Assembly: GCA_020026285.1 (NCBI GenBank)
Contig: JAHHQS010000043.1
Coordinates: 1 to 24,394, forward strand
Reading direction: 5' to 3'
Source of the DNA: Parabacteroides sp.
GTDB taxonomy: Bacteria > Bacteroidota > Bacteroidia > Bacteroidales > Tannerellaceae
Length of the DNA: 24,394 nt
Shown here: positions 9,324-16,981 of the stretch, piece by piece
Layout of the letters: each line of letters opens with the position of its first letter
Position numbering within the stretch: position 1 is the stretch's first letter
The notes under the pieces: model-generated
Databases searched by the model: none
Told to the model about the DNA's origin: nothing
What the model saw: the letters and a program-made list of their open reading frames with translations, nothing else
Position numbers and translations under genes: made by a program

Positions 9324-9791
9324 TTACTTTGTCAAACTAACAACCTCAATAGTCCATTCTTTTTTCTTTCCTGAGGCAGAAGTTACAATATACTTATGAG
9401 CCGATGTCCAGTCTGCAGGACTTCCCAATTTAGGAGAACCTTCTACAGGAGTCAGACGGGCAGCTGTGGAAAGTGTAACTACAACCACTAAGTTAGACTT
9501 TGATAAGTTATTGACCTGATCTGCAGGGAAAGTTTCTGGCTTTGTCACTTTAATTCTAACAGTGCCCTTATCAGAATCAACATCAACAGTATAGTGTAAG
9601 TTCACTTCTTCGATGATATATTCGCCTGAAGCTGGCGACTTCTGGTCAGAAATATAACGATATTGCACAGCACTTACAGAAGTAATATCTGCCTCTTCAT
9701 AAACAGGAAGTTCATCTAAATTCGCATCTAAGCAAGAAGAGAAAGAAAGTACTGCAAATAATAAAAATAGTTTATATAATATCTTTTTCAT
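9324..9791 (-). CDS. Small SusE-position surface lipoprotein (DUF5018-like)
   Basis: This is a 155-residue lipoprotein with signal MKKILYKLFLLFAVLSFSSC, Cys20 being the lipidation site. The residues after it (LDANLDEL) are acidic, as in Bacteroides lipoproteins exported to the cell surface. The body is one beta-sandwich-like unit ending HKYIVTSASGKKKEWTIEVV, a pattern seen in DUF5018-type and related Ig-like modules of PUL proteins. It lies 18 bases after susD, the usual place of SusE/SGBP glycan-binding proteins, so a glycan-binding role beside SusD is likely but unproven. It is much shorter than typical SusE/SGBP proteins (usually several domains), so it may bind sugar with a single domain or only support the SusCD complex. 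The coding sequence is intact. Confidence 0.65.
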   Translation of the reverse strand: MKKILYKLFLLFAVLSFSSCLDANLDELPVYEEADITSVSAVQYRYISDQKSPASGEYIIEEVNLHYTVDVDSDKGTVRIKVTKPETFPADQVNNLSKSNLVVVVTLSTAARLTPVEGSPKLGSPADWTSAHKYIVTSASGKKKEWTIEVVSLTK

Positions 9792-9809
9792 GATTATTTA
9801 TATTTATAA

Positions 9810-11753
9810 TTACCAGTTAGGATTTTGTTCATCATGGATTCCAGCAGCAGCACGTTTATCAATCTGCGACTGTGGGATAGGAAGTAAGTAACGTTTTACA
9901 GAAAAATTTCGGTTCCAACTATCTAATAAGTTCAGACGGTTTATCAAAGCACCCTTACGATCACTTGTAATGTTAATTTTATATACAGGTGTATCTAGGT
10001 CCTTAATTACATCGCCAGAAGAACGACCGTGATTAGCATATGAACCATATTTACCCCAACGCAAATAACTGAAATAGATATCACCTTCTTCATAAGCCAT
10101 CTCAACGCGTCTTTCACGAATATAGTCTTTCCATGCTTCTTCCTTAGTGACAGCCGTTGATGCAGGCAGACCACCATGTTGTACACGTGTCTTATTCAAA
10201 GCTGCAACAGCATTCGCTACATCTCCTTTTAATAAATAGGCTTCGGCCAGGTTCATATACATTTCACCTAAACGAGCAATTACAAAATGACAATCAATGT
10301 AAGACCATGCAGCCATTTGAGGAAGTGACGGTACAATAAATTTTCTCCAATAATACCCCGTCGTTGTAGTATACCATCCACCATCTTCTTTCGAACGGAT
10401 ACCTTGTGATGCTGATCCACCCATCTGTATGCCGATATGTTCGCCAATCCATTCAGTATCATCACGAACAATGGTACCATCCATACGTTTATCACGATTA
10501 TTATACATTAGCTGGGTGATGTTACGGTTTACACCATCTTTCACTTTCAGATTAAACTTCACATTAGGATAATCTGCCATTTCCTTACCTGTTTTCAAGT
10601 CTTGGACAGAAGGCATGTATCTGTATTCATTATCGTTTCTTTTAAATTTTTCTACAGATCCTGGAGTAAGACCCTCTGTAGGTAAAAACTCAACATTATC
10701 CACTATCTGTGAAGATTCATACCAGACTTTAGCTTCATTTGTTTTTTCATCAATAACCAAATACTGATCTACCAAATCTTGGCTAGGGAAAAACTCAGCC
10801 CATCCATTAAAAGTTTTTCTTGAAAGCAAAGTAGCTACACCATCGGCACTACCTTTTTTACTTTCATCTTCTGAAAGGTTAGGTAATGTACAAATCATCT
10901 CATTAAACCAACTAATTTGGCAGTCTGAAGCTAAATAATACTTACCCAAAATTATTTCTGGATCCTGTGGAGCCTCGTTATTAAAGATGCTACCATAGTT
11001 TTCGGTCAATTCATAGTTGCCCGAATTGATGACTTTCTGGGCTGACTCAATAACTATATCCAAGTAAGAAGCGTCTTTTGTATACGCGTATGCCTGCAAG
11101 GCTGCTCGTGAACGCAAAGCGTGAACTGTATATACATTGATTCTTGATTTGGCTGAAGTTTCAGGAAGTGCACCTGGTTTAAGGGCTTCGTTAAAGTCAG
11201 CCATGACAAGTTTGTAACTAGCATTAACATTGGCTGTCAGCGGTGTATTAAACTCTTCTTTATTTTCTGGAGTCAGCACTTTGGTAATAGGAACGAAACG
11301 TCCCATTTTACGAGTCATATCGAAATATAACATAGCACGAAGCAAGTGTGCCTCTGCGATGAGCTGCGCTTTTTTACCTTCAGGTAAGTTAGAAGCAGCA
11401 ACTTTTTCCATTATCAGATTACAACGGCGTTGTTCTCCGAATCGGCCAAATCCACCTTCATTTGAGTATGCATCCAAACCCACTTCTGTTGCAAAAGCCG
11501 AAATTCTATTCTGAACCTGATCACACTGAACGCCGTTTGGAGTCCTTGATTCCCACATAGCAGAACTAGCTTGAAACTGACTAAAAGCACTATTATAGGT
11601 ATCAATAACGAATGCTTCTGCTGTTTCTGGAGTACTCCAAACTAAATCTTCACTATAACTTTCAAATGGTTCTGTATCCATGGTATTGCAACCTGAAATC
11701 AACCCCATTAAACCTAATCCCATAAATGATATAGGTATATATTTTTTTATCAT
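9810..11753 (-). CDS. susD: SusD/RagB-family outer-membrane glycan-binding lipoprotein
   Basis: This 647-residue protein is the lid and binding subunit of the SusCD glycan importer on the cell surface. A signal with lipobox LISGC gives Cys22; the following NTMDTEPFE is acidic, as in surface-exported lipoproteins. The TPR-like helices of SusD proteins show in AEAHLLRAMLYFDMTRKMGR (about 129-148). The C-terminal half has the family hallmarks NLAEAYLLKGDVANAVAALN and YIRERRVEMAYEEGDIYFSYLRW. The end LLPIPQSQIDKRAAAGIHDE followed by QNPNW is also typical (IP..Ei..N....QNPGY). It starts 12 bases after the susC stop, so translation is tightly coupled. The sequence alone does not show the ligand; the neighbouring enzymes suggest an N-acetylhexosamine-containing glycan. 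Confidence 0.95.
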   Translation of the reverse strand: MIKKYIPISFMGLGLMGLISGCNTMDTEPFESYSEDLVWSTPETAEAFVIDTYNSAFSQFQASSAMWESRTPNGVQCDQVQNRISAFATEVGLDAYSNEGGFGRFGEQRRCNLIMEKVAASNLPEGKKAQLIAEAHLLRAMLYFDMTRKMGRFVPITKVLTPENKEEFNTPLTANVNASYKLVMADFNEALKPGALPETSAKSRINVYTVHALRSRAALQAYAYTKDASYLDIVIESAQKVINSGNYELTENYGSIFNNEAPQDPEIILGKYYLASDCQISWFNEMICTLPNLSEDESKKGSADGVATLLSRKTFNGWAEFFPSQDLVDQYLVIDEKTNEAKVWYESSQIVDNVEFLPTEGLTPGSVEKFKRNDNEYRYMPSVQDLKTGKEMADYPNVKFNLKVKDGVNRNITQLMYNNRDKRMDGTIVRDDTEWIGEHIGIQMGGSASQGIRSKEDGGWYTTTTGYYWRKFIVPSLPQMAAWSYIDCHFVIARLGEMYMNLAEAYLLKGDVANAVAALNKTRVQHGGLPASTAVTKEEAWKDYIRERRVEMAYEEGDIYFSYLRWGKYGSYANHGRSSGDVIKDLDTPVYKINITSDRKGALINRLNLLDSWNRNFSVKRYLLPIPQSQIDKRAAAGIHDEQNPNW

Positions 11754-11765
11754 AACACTTCTTTT

Positions 11766-14700
11766 TTAAAATCCTAAATTCAAACTAACTGCAAATATTC
11801 TTTCATTTGGGTATCCGTAATTTTCAGTATTAGCATTTTCTGGATCGAGACCATATTTGGTTGCCTCTGAAATTGTAAACAAGTTCTGACCAGAAATTGC
11901 TACTTTTGCCGTAGAAAGCCATGGTATATTTCTCAATAACTTGTGTTTAAAATCATAACCAAATGTAAAATCCTTCATACGAAAATATGCACCATTCAAC
12001 AACCAGAAGCTACTACTTACGTGGTTGTTTGATCCATTCAAACCCGCAGCCGACATCAATCTTGGATATTTAGCATTTCTGTTTTCTGGAGTCCAGAAAT
12101 CAGCATGAAAATCATAGATAACAGGAAGTTCAGCTACTTGACCACCATGCATTTGAGCTGTTCCTGTCATGTACATATCAAAACGTGTAGCTCCCTGGAA
12201 CAAGGTATTAAAGAAAAATCCTTTATATGATAACTTTATATTAATACCATAATTACCACGTGGAAATGAACTTTTACCCATACGTTTTTGATCTGCATCA
12301 TCAATTTTACCATCACCGTTAAAATCGGTATACTTCAAATCACCTGCAGTTAGGTGATAAGACCCTAAACGTTTCGGGCTGTTATAAACATCATCTGCAC
12401 TTTGATAGAATCCCTGACATTCATATAGATTACCATAATATCCTTTCTGCTGAGTCTGACGTTTGTAAGGATTCATTATATCACTCACACCTTCTCTAGG
12501 ATCATTAGCCCACAATTGATCAAATTTAGTAAAGTTCATACTAATATCGTACTTGAACGAACCAATGTTATCTCTCCAACCTAATGCGAAGTCAAAACCT
12601 GCACGACGATGTTCACCATTGGTCTTTATACGTGGAAGCGCCATACCCATCGGGTCCGTATATCCTGCATCAATCTGGCTAGGTGCATACAAGAAACCTT
12701 TTGTTTTATAATAAAAGTAGTCAAATGATCCGTACAAACGATTTTTTAATGAAGCAAAATCAAACCCTACGTCAAACTGGTCTGTAGTAAACCATGATAT
12801 ATTTGGTGAAGGTATTGCGCCTTCACTAAATCCTGGAACATATTCTCCATCTACTACCCATGACTTATTATTTAATTGGTATGAACTTAAGTATTCAAAA
12901 CGTTTAATGTGAAATGGATCATCTTGATTACCCCAGTTATCCAAGCCTACTTGACCATACGAAGCACGTAATTTCAATTGATTCAGTATATTTTTTTCTA
13001 CTATTTTCACCATAAACGGTTCATCTGTTACACTCCATCCTACTGATCCTGAATAGAATGTACCCCAGCGTTTGTTCTCGGGAAAGTTGTCGGAACCATC
13101 GTAACGAATACTAGCTTCAACAAAGTATTTATTATCATAGTTATACTTCAATTGACCAATCCAACCTGCACGACCATATTCACCTTCACTTCCACCATTT
13201 TTTTGTTTTCCTTCTGGTCCAACACCTATCTGATCGATATCAAAAGCATAATCTTCTCTTGACAACCAGTAATAATTATCATAACCATAAGTCTGTTCAT
13301 AACCAGCCAAGGCAGAGATTGTGTGTTTTCCGAACGTCTTATCATAGTTTGCAAAGAACTGCAAGTTATAAGTATGTCCATACCAGGTCTGGTTAGTCAA
13401 CTTGGGCTTAGATGGATGAGTAGGTTCTGTAGTATCCCAACCATACTTTGCAGCATCTTTACGCCAACTTTTCTTAGCATTCATATTATAACGATAGTTA
13501 CCAGCTGCACGAAATTTCAAACCTTCTACCCATGGTAGTTTCCATTCGACTTGCAAATTACCATTAATCATCTTATCATCGTTCTTCATATAACCAGCAT
13601 CTTTGCTAATATCCGCACTTGGTATATTTTCAAAGTTATATGGTTTGCCATATTTATTATATGGTGGAACTAAAGGTGATACGTTCTGAATATGATTAAA
13701 AATATCCCACGGACTGTTCACCTGAGAATTATGAGGATGTTTAGTTTCCTGAACATAACCATCTAATGTAGATGTAATTGTCAAACCAATGTTTTTAATC
13801 GTTGAACTTTGGCTTAAGCGAAAGTTAGTACGATGCATATCATGAACATTATTCTTATATAAAGATCCCTGATTGATATGACCGATACTCATATAATAAT
13901 TATTAATTTCAGAACCGCCAGACATTGTTAACTGATGTTTAGACATCGGAGCTGTCTTGTTCAAAATAACATCTCTCCACAAGGTATTACTATTTTGCAA
14001 TGGATCAGAACCATCTTTCATCTTCTGAATACGTTCTGCACTATACAAGTCAGGAAGACCATCATTACGGAATGCAATATTAGCGTATTCCGCACGCTTC
14101 CAAGAATCCATAGGTTTTTTCCAATACGAAGGAGACGACAAGCTATAGTTAAACGTATAGTTTACCTGTGGCTTTCCTTCTTTGCCTTTCTTCGTTGTAA
14201 CTTGTAGAATACCATTAGCTGCACGTGAACCATATACCGCAGTTGCAGATGCGTCTTTCAAAACAGACAAGGCATCAATATCATCTGGTGAAAGTAATAC
14301 AAAGTCATCGTAGTCACGAATAACACCATCAATGACAACCAATGGAGTACTTCCACCACGAATACTAATTTGAGGAACTTTGTTAATACCTCCACCTGAG
14401 CCTTGTACTATTAATCCGGCTGCACGTCCTGCCATACCTTGACTAACGTTAGCAACTGGTAAACTCGTCATTTCTTCAGCTTTAACTTTTGAGACAGATG
14501 CAACCATAGCACGATTTGTTGTTGTACCATAACCTACTACTACAACTTCCTCTAATGCCTGAGTATCTTCTTTTAAAAGGACATCTAATGATTTACCATC
14601 CCATTTGATTTCGCGAGTCAGATAACCTACATAAGAGATTTGAATAATGTCACCTTTGCTAATACCTGTAATGACAAATTTACCATCGAAGTCAGTGATA

Positions 14701-14903
14701 GTACCATTGGTCGTTCCTTTTACTAGTACAGATGCACCTATTATAGATTGACCTGTAGCATCCTTTACAATGCCTTGACATTCAGACTCCTGTTGTAAAA
14801 CACCCGCGTTACCTATATTTGAATAGGTTGAAGCGTAAGCTGTTCCTGCTGAGGTTCCCATCAAAAACAGCATCATGCTTACTGATTTTAATTGTTTCAA
14901 CAT
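11766..14903 (-). CDS. susC: SusC/RagA-family TonB-dependent glycan transporter
   Basis: This 1045-residue outer-membrane barrel imports oligosaccharides with energy from TonB. A signal peptide (about 1-24, ending TAYA) is followed by a carboxypeptidase-D-regulatory-like domain (about 42-112; GIVKDATGQSIIGASVLVKG), a TonB box region LEEVVVVGYG (about 118-127), and a plug (about 130-245; the motif SIRGGSTPLVVIDG and VLKDASATAVYGSRAANGI). A barrel runs to a terminal RIFAVSLNLGF with a final Phe. There is no STN domain, so it would not signal through an anti-sigma factor, in keeping with HTCS control. It leads the susCD operon and has a 160-base leader containing a 21-base tandem repeat and two hairpins. 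The ATG at 14901-14903 is well placed before the signal peptide. Confidence 0.96.
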   Translation of the reverse strand: MLKQLKSVSMMLFLMGTSAGTAYASTYSNIGNAGVLQQESECQGIVKDATGQSIIGASVLVKGTTNGTITDFDGKFVITGISKGDIIQISYVGYLTREIKWDGKSLDVLLKEDTQALEEVVVVGYGTTTNRAMVASVSKVKAEEMTSLPVANVSQGMAGRAAGLIVQGSGGGINKVPQISIRGGSTPLVVIDGVIRDYDDFVLLSPDDIDALSVLKDASATAVYGSRAANGILQVTTKKGKEGKPQVNYTFNYSLSSPSYWKKPMDSWKRAEYANIAFRNDGLPDLYSAERIQKMKDGSDPLQNSNTLWRDVILNKTAPMSKHQLTMSGGSEINNYYMSIGHINQGSLYKNNVHDMHRTNFRLSQSSTIKNIGLTITSTLDGYVQETKHPHNSQVNSPWDIFNHIQNVSPLVPPYNKYGKPYNFENIPSADISKDAGYMKNDDKMINGNLQVEWKLPWVEGLKFRAAGNYRYNMNAKKSWRKDAAKYGWDTTEPTHPSKPKLTNQTWYGHTYNLQFFANYDKTFGKHTISALAGYEQTYGYDNYYWLSREDYAFDIDQIGVGPEGKQKNGGSEGEYGRAGWIGQLKYNYDNKYFVEASIRYDGSDNFPENKRWGTFYSGSVGWSVTDEPFMVKIVEKNILNQLKLRASYGQVGLDNWGNQDDPFHIKRFEYLSSYQLNNKSWVVDGEYVPGFSEGAIPSPNISWFTTDQFDVGFDFASLKNRLYGSFDYFYYKTKGFLYAPSQIDAGYTDPMGMALPRIKTNGEHRRAGFDFALGWRDNIGSFKYDISMNFTKFDQLWANDPREGVSDIMNPYKRQTQQKGYYGNLYECQGFYQSADDVYNSPKRLGSYHLTAGDLKYTDFNGDGKIDDADQKRMGKSSFPRGNYGINIKLSYKGFFFNTLFQGATRFDMYMTGTAQMHGGQVAELPVIYDFHADFWTPENRNAKYPRLMSAAGLNGSNNHVSSSFWLLNGAYFRMKDFTFGYDFKHKLLRNIPWLSTAKVAISGQNLFTISEATKYGLDPENANTENYGYPNERIFAVSLNLGF

Positions 14904-14932
14904 AGTTTTTTTTAATTAGGTTTTGGTTTGTT

Positions 14933-14951
14933 CTTTGTGATTTCACAAAGT
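14933..14951 (-). other. Perfect 8-bp hairpin in the susC leader
   Basis: CTTTGTGA (14933-14940) and TCACAAAG (14944-14951) form an eight-pair stem with a three-base loop, about 30 bases before the susC start. No T run follows on the minus strand, so it is not a terminator. It could affect translation or mRNA stability, or be a protein site. Confidence 0.5.
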
Positions 14952-14952
14952 C

Positions 14953-14977
14953 TTTTATAGGTTTAATTCATAAAAGA
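14953..14977 (-). other. Second hairpin in the susC leader
   Basis: CTTTTAT (14953-14959) pairs with ATAAAAG (14971-14977) across an 11-base loop, one base beyond the 8-bp hairpin. The stem is AT-rich and weak; it is listed because the two hairpins stand side by side in the leader. Confidence 0.3.
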
Positions 14978-14996
14978 ATATTAAAACTTAATAACA

Positions 14997-15038
14997 AGTT
15001 GTGTTTATCAGTTATGAAGTTGTGTTTATCAGTTATGT
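14997..15038. repeat. Perfect 21-base tandem repeat (two units) in the susC leader
   Basis: Units 14997-15017 and 15018-15038 are identical, each beginning AAGTTGTGTTTATC and ending AGTTATG. They lie between the proposed -7 element (15071-15078) and the susC start, so they are probably transcribed. They may be a duplicated regulator or RNA-binding site, or a recent slippage event; two full helical turns per unit would put both copies on the same DNA face. Confidence 0.85.
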
Positions 15039-15070
15039 TAGTTTGGTTCTACAGCAACTTATCTTTGCTG

Positions 15071-15078
15071 CAAAATTA
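15071..15078 (-). promoter_or_regulatory. Proposed susC promoter -7 element
   Basis: The minus strand reads TAATTTTG, a full match to the Bacteroides -7 consensus TAnnTTTG. A -33 TTTG is poor (ATTG at 15096-15099 with a 17-base gap), as expected for a promoter that needs an activator. It would start transcription near 15063, giving a leader of about 160 bases. The 36-base shared element begins 61 bases upstream. Confidence 0.5.
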
Positions 15079-15139
15079 AATAGACAGACAAAAACCAATG
15101 ACATGTAATGGCTCATTTTTTCTCTGTAAATCAAAAGTT

Positions 15140-15175
15140 TAGACTATTTCACAAATGCAATATACAATATTACAT
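15140..15175 (+). promoter_or_regulatory. Candidate HTCS operator, copy 1 (upstream of susC)
   Basis: This 36-base element begins TAGACTATTTCACAAAT and ends ATATTACAT. It matches 33 of 36 bases at 19823-19858 in the same orientation; the three differences are at 15157, 15161 and 15166. It lies in the gap between GH20 and susC, upstream of the susC -7 element. Its conservation in noncoding DNA at two PUL promoters suggests a binding site for the AraC-type domain of the HTCS. Confidence 0.7.
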
Positions 15176-15192
15176 ACTGATAAATTATTAAA

Positions 15193-16785
15193 CTATTCTA
15201 AAGGTCCATAGACAATTCCTTCTGATTTCCATTTTGTCAGAAAGTAATCTAATGCACAAATAAATTTCTTATAATCCTTAGCCTCTTGCTGTGTCCATCC
15301 TACCTCTGCATAGGCAGCAATACGAGGAAAAACTTTTGCATTCATACTTTCTACAGTAGGAATGAATTCACCCCACATTTGACATCCCATGCCAATTACA
15401 TTCCCTTCTTTACCCTTTTCTATTCCTTTTGGAACGGGATTGAAAGAATATGCTTTATTCAAAGGAATACTATTGTAATCATAGTCCAAGTATGTATAAG
15501 TATGATAAGAGTTTACTATTTTATAACCTTGTTCTATTGCTTTATTCATCAATTGTGGATTCCCCTGCCAAAACTGTACTAGAGTTCCTTTTGCTAGTAC
15601 TCCGTTCATTTCGCTCTTATCGTTATTCTCCTGATAATCATGAAGACGATCACCTGTGATCTCATTCCATCCTATAATATTACGACCTTTTTGTTCTAAC
15701 ATTTGTGAAATACGATTTGTAAAATGAAGTTGCAATTCTGCTCCGCTATGCAAGTCATGTTGTTTCATATATGACTGAATCTGAGATGATTCATTCCAAT
15801 GATTATATCGTAGTTCATCCCCACCAATATGAATTACAGCACTAGGAAACATCTCAATAACTTCATCAAACACATCACTGAGGAATTCATATACTTTAGG
15901 ATTAGCTACGTTCAAAGCCGAATAATGCACTCCAAATTTAGGAGAGACCTTTATGGTTTCTTGACGTGTTCCTAACCAGGGATAAGCAGCCACTGCAGCA
16001 GTAAAATGTCCTGGTAATGTAATTTCTGGCACAATAGTTATGTGACGGTCAGCTGCATATTGTACCAATTCACGAATTTCCTGCTGACTATAAAACCCTC
16101 CATGAGGCTTACCATCAAACACATTACTTCCAAAATGGTACAACTCTGTTGAATCTCGATATGCACCTACTTCTGTAAGTTTCGGATATTTCTTTATTTC
16201 GATACGCCAACCTTGATCGTTGGTCAGATGCCAATGAAAAACATTCATTTTCAATGAGGCCATTTCATCTAATATATTTTTTACTACTGCTACCCCTTTA
16301 AAGTTTCGTGCTTCGTCAAGCATAAATGCTCGCCATGAGAAACGTGGATAGTCGCAAATTTTTAGTTGGGGAGCAGTTAATGTTTCACCATTATCCGTTA
16401 TTAACTGACGTAGAGACTGTACACCGTAAAAAATTCCTGTAGCTGATGATGAAATAATCTTAATCTGATTATGAGAAATTTCAAGCACATAAGATTCTGC
16501 TTTATCCGCCAGTACTTTTGAATTCAATTCTAATTGGATAGAAGCCTTTTTACTTCTTCGCTTCAAGACAACATTTGCACCAAAATCTCTTTCAATGAAA
16601 GATTTAAGGAAATACGCTTCTTTGGCTAATTCTTTAGAATAGCTGACTTCTAAATGTTTATTAAATGTGACTATTGTACCTGTTTGACTCATTTCAACAG
16701 GACGTGGCAATAGAGTTGTACCTTTTTCTGCAAAAATAGGTAGCATTATTGCAAATGATAATAATAAAAGAAATAGTTTTTTCAT
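15193..16785 (-). CDS. Beta-N-acetylhexosaminidase, GH20
   Basis: This 530-residue enzyme removes terminal beta-linked GlcNAc or GalNAc by substrate-assisted catalysis. A signal peptide (about 1-19, cleavage near PIFA/EK, no lipobox) suggests a periplasmic place. A GH20b-type N-terminal domain (about 22-140) is followed by the TIM barrel (about 148-510). Family residues are visible: Arg152 in WRAFMLDEAR, the HWHLTNDQGWR segment (185-194), the catalytic pair Asp323-Glu324 in HIGGDELRYNHW, and a tryptophan in VQFWQGNPQLM. It is a minimal GH20 with no extra binding module. It lies 196 bases after GH89-B and 289 bases before susC on the same strand; I found no clear promoter in the 196-base gap, so it is probably transcribed with GH89-B. 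Confidence 0.94.
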   Translation of the reverse strand: MKKLFLLLLSFAIMLPIFAEKGTTLLPRPVEMSQTGTIVTFNKHLEVSYSKELAKEAYFLKSFIERDFGANVVLKRRSKKASIQLELNSKVLADKAESYVLEISHNQIKIISSSATGIFYGVQSLRQLITDNGETLTAPQLKICDYPRFSWRAFMLDEARNFKGVAVVKNILDEMASLKMNVFHWHLTNDQGWRIEIKKYPKLTEVGAYRDSTELYHFGSNVFDGKPHGGFYSQQEIRELVQYAADRHITIVPEITLPGHFTAAVAAYPWLGTRQETIKVSPKFGVHYSALNVANPKVYEFLSDVFDEVIEMFPSAVIHIGGDELRYNHWNESSQIQSYMKQHDLHSGAELQLHFTNRISQMLEQKGRNIIGWNEITGDRLHDYQENNDKSEMNGVLAKGTLVQFWQGNPQLMNKAIEQGYKIVNSYHTYTYLDYDYNSIPLNKAYSFNPVPKGIEKGKEGNVIGMGCQMWGEFIPTVESMNAKVFPRIAAYAEVGWTQQEAKDYKKFICALDYFLTKWKSEGIVYGPLE

Positions 16786-16981
16786 CTTTTTATAAATTGC
16801 AAACTGGGTCTTTCGGAATGAAGATATCTGAAAATCACTTCAGTATTGGTAAAGAAAGATTTTTATGATAGACCCATGGGTTAATAATTCAAACTATTAA
16901 TTCACAAATTCTTTAACTCGTATAATTTAAAAGTAAAACCAATCTAAGTATTGTAAACAAGATACTAGGCATGTTCATAAA

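Noticed and set aside
11230..14207. Antisense open frames across susD and susC (for example 11230-11514 and 13935-14207)
   Set aside because: They have no family resemblance, promoter or signal, and they mirror codon structure of the strongly supported sense genes.
16891..16911. A possible third copy of the shared element between GH89-B and GH20
   Set aside because: Only the pieces ACTATT and TTCACAAAT match, separated by an extra base or two. The rest of the 36 bases does not align, and there is no TAnnTTTG at the expected distance.
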